Source of the DNA: Bacilli bacterium
GTDB lineage: Bacteria; Bacillota; Bacilli; Bacillales; Amphibacillaceae
DNA: 33,892 bases
Reading direction: 5' to 3'
NCBI GenBank assembly: GCA_012518125.1
Contig: JAAYTF010000107.1
Location: forward strand, 1 to 33,892
The translations under genes were made by a program, and so were the position numbers. Each line of letters starts with the position of its first letter. Within the stretch, counting starts at the first letter, position 1. Shown here in pieces: positions 33,826-33,892 of this stretch. The notes under the pieces were generated by a model. It worked only from the letters and a program-made list of their open reading frames with translations, did no database searches and was not told the origin of the DNA.

Positions 33826-33892
33826 GTGAACTATCCTCCACTTACCACCCTTACGGGTTGCTTGAAGTGGGGGCTTCTCGGGTAATCCTGTC
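33826..33892 (-). mobile_element. Probable IS200/IS605-type end with tnpB C terminus
   Basis: On the minus strand the last 13 codons (33892-33854) read DRITREAPTSSNP before a TAA at 33851-33853, a plausible TnpB tail. This is followed by a hairpin (CCACTT..ACCACCC / GGGT..AAGTGG) and the sequence GGATAGTTCAC, a common right-end pattern of tnpB-type elements in Bacillaceae. The element would lie mostly outside the window, with its end at about 33826. The region may also encode the 3' part of an omegaRNA. This is from pattern memory and is unproven. Confidence 0.45.

Overview
This window looks like chromosomal DNA of a Bacillaceae member (Firmicutes). The evidence is strong AGGAGG-type ribosome binding sites, frequent TTG and GTG starts, SigA-like promoters, U-tailed hairpin terminators, a Fur box, a PerR box, and gene neighbourhoods known from Bacillus subtilis (cshA-ydbS-ydbT, yclN-yclO-yclP, tex beside sigB). 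The species cannot be fixed from the sequence. Most genes lie on the minus strand; the plus-strand genes are a GH3-like gene, a DMT transporter, the yclNOP operon and a catalase. I found no tRNA, rRNA, CRISPR array or prophage. An IS200/IS605-like end appears to touch the right edge.

Layout. 1-3.4 kb: the N-terminal 394 codons of an Aquifex-type aconitase, a NodB-fold (PuuE/HpPgdA-like) deacetylase or imidase, and an L-asparaginase. 3.5-5.6 kb: a YtrA-like GntR repressor with an ABC ATPase and permease; the promoter overlaps a perfect inverted-repeat operator. 5.7-6.8 kb: an unrecognised membrane protein with an abnormal start region. 6.9-10 kb: guaA with its glutaminase cysteine replaced by glycine, and an amidase-signature enzyme. 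10.1-12.2 kb: nagB, divergent from a GH3/NagZ-fold protein that lacks the catalytic motifs. 12.2-14.7 kb: a polar amino-acid ABC importer. 15-19.6 kb: an LCP wall-polymer ligase, ydbT, ydbS and cshA. 19.9-25.8 kb: a DMT transporter, an alpha/beta hydrolase, a YppG-like protein, an ABC exporter pair (YthPQ-like), a decayed chemotaxis-receptor gene, a small membrane protein and a DUF368 (PopT-type) lipid carrier translocase. 26-30.6 kb: an iron and peroxide block, with Fur-controlled yclNOP lacking its binding protein gene and a PerR-box catalase. 30.7-33.7 kb: tex and sigB, the latter without rsb genes upstream.

The genes are mostly ordinary housekeeping and stress functions. The points most worth a second look are the glutaminase-dead GMP synthase, the GH3 protein without catalytic residues, the sigB gene with no partner genes beside an insertion-sequence end, the binding-protein-less siderophore operon, and a gene whose ribosome binding site points at an ACG codon. 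No clearly new multi-gene system was found.
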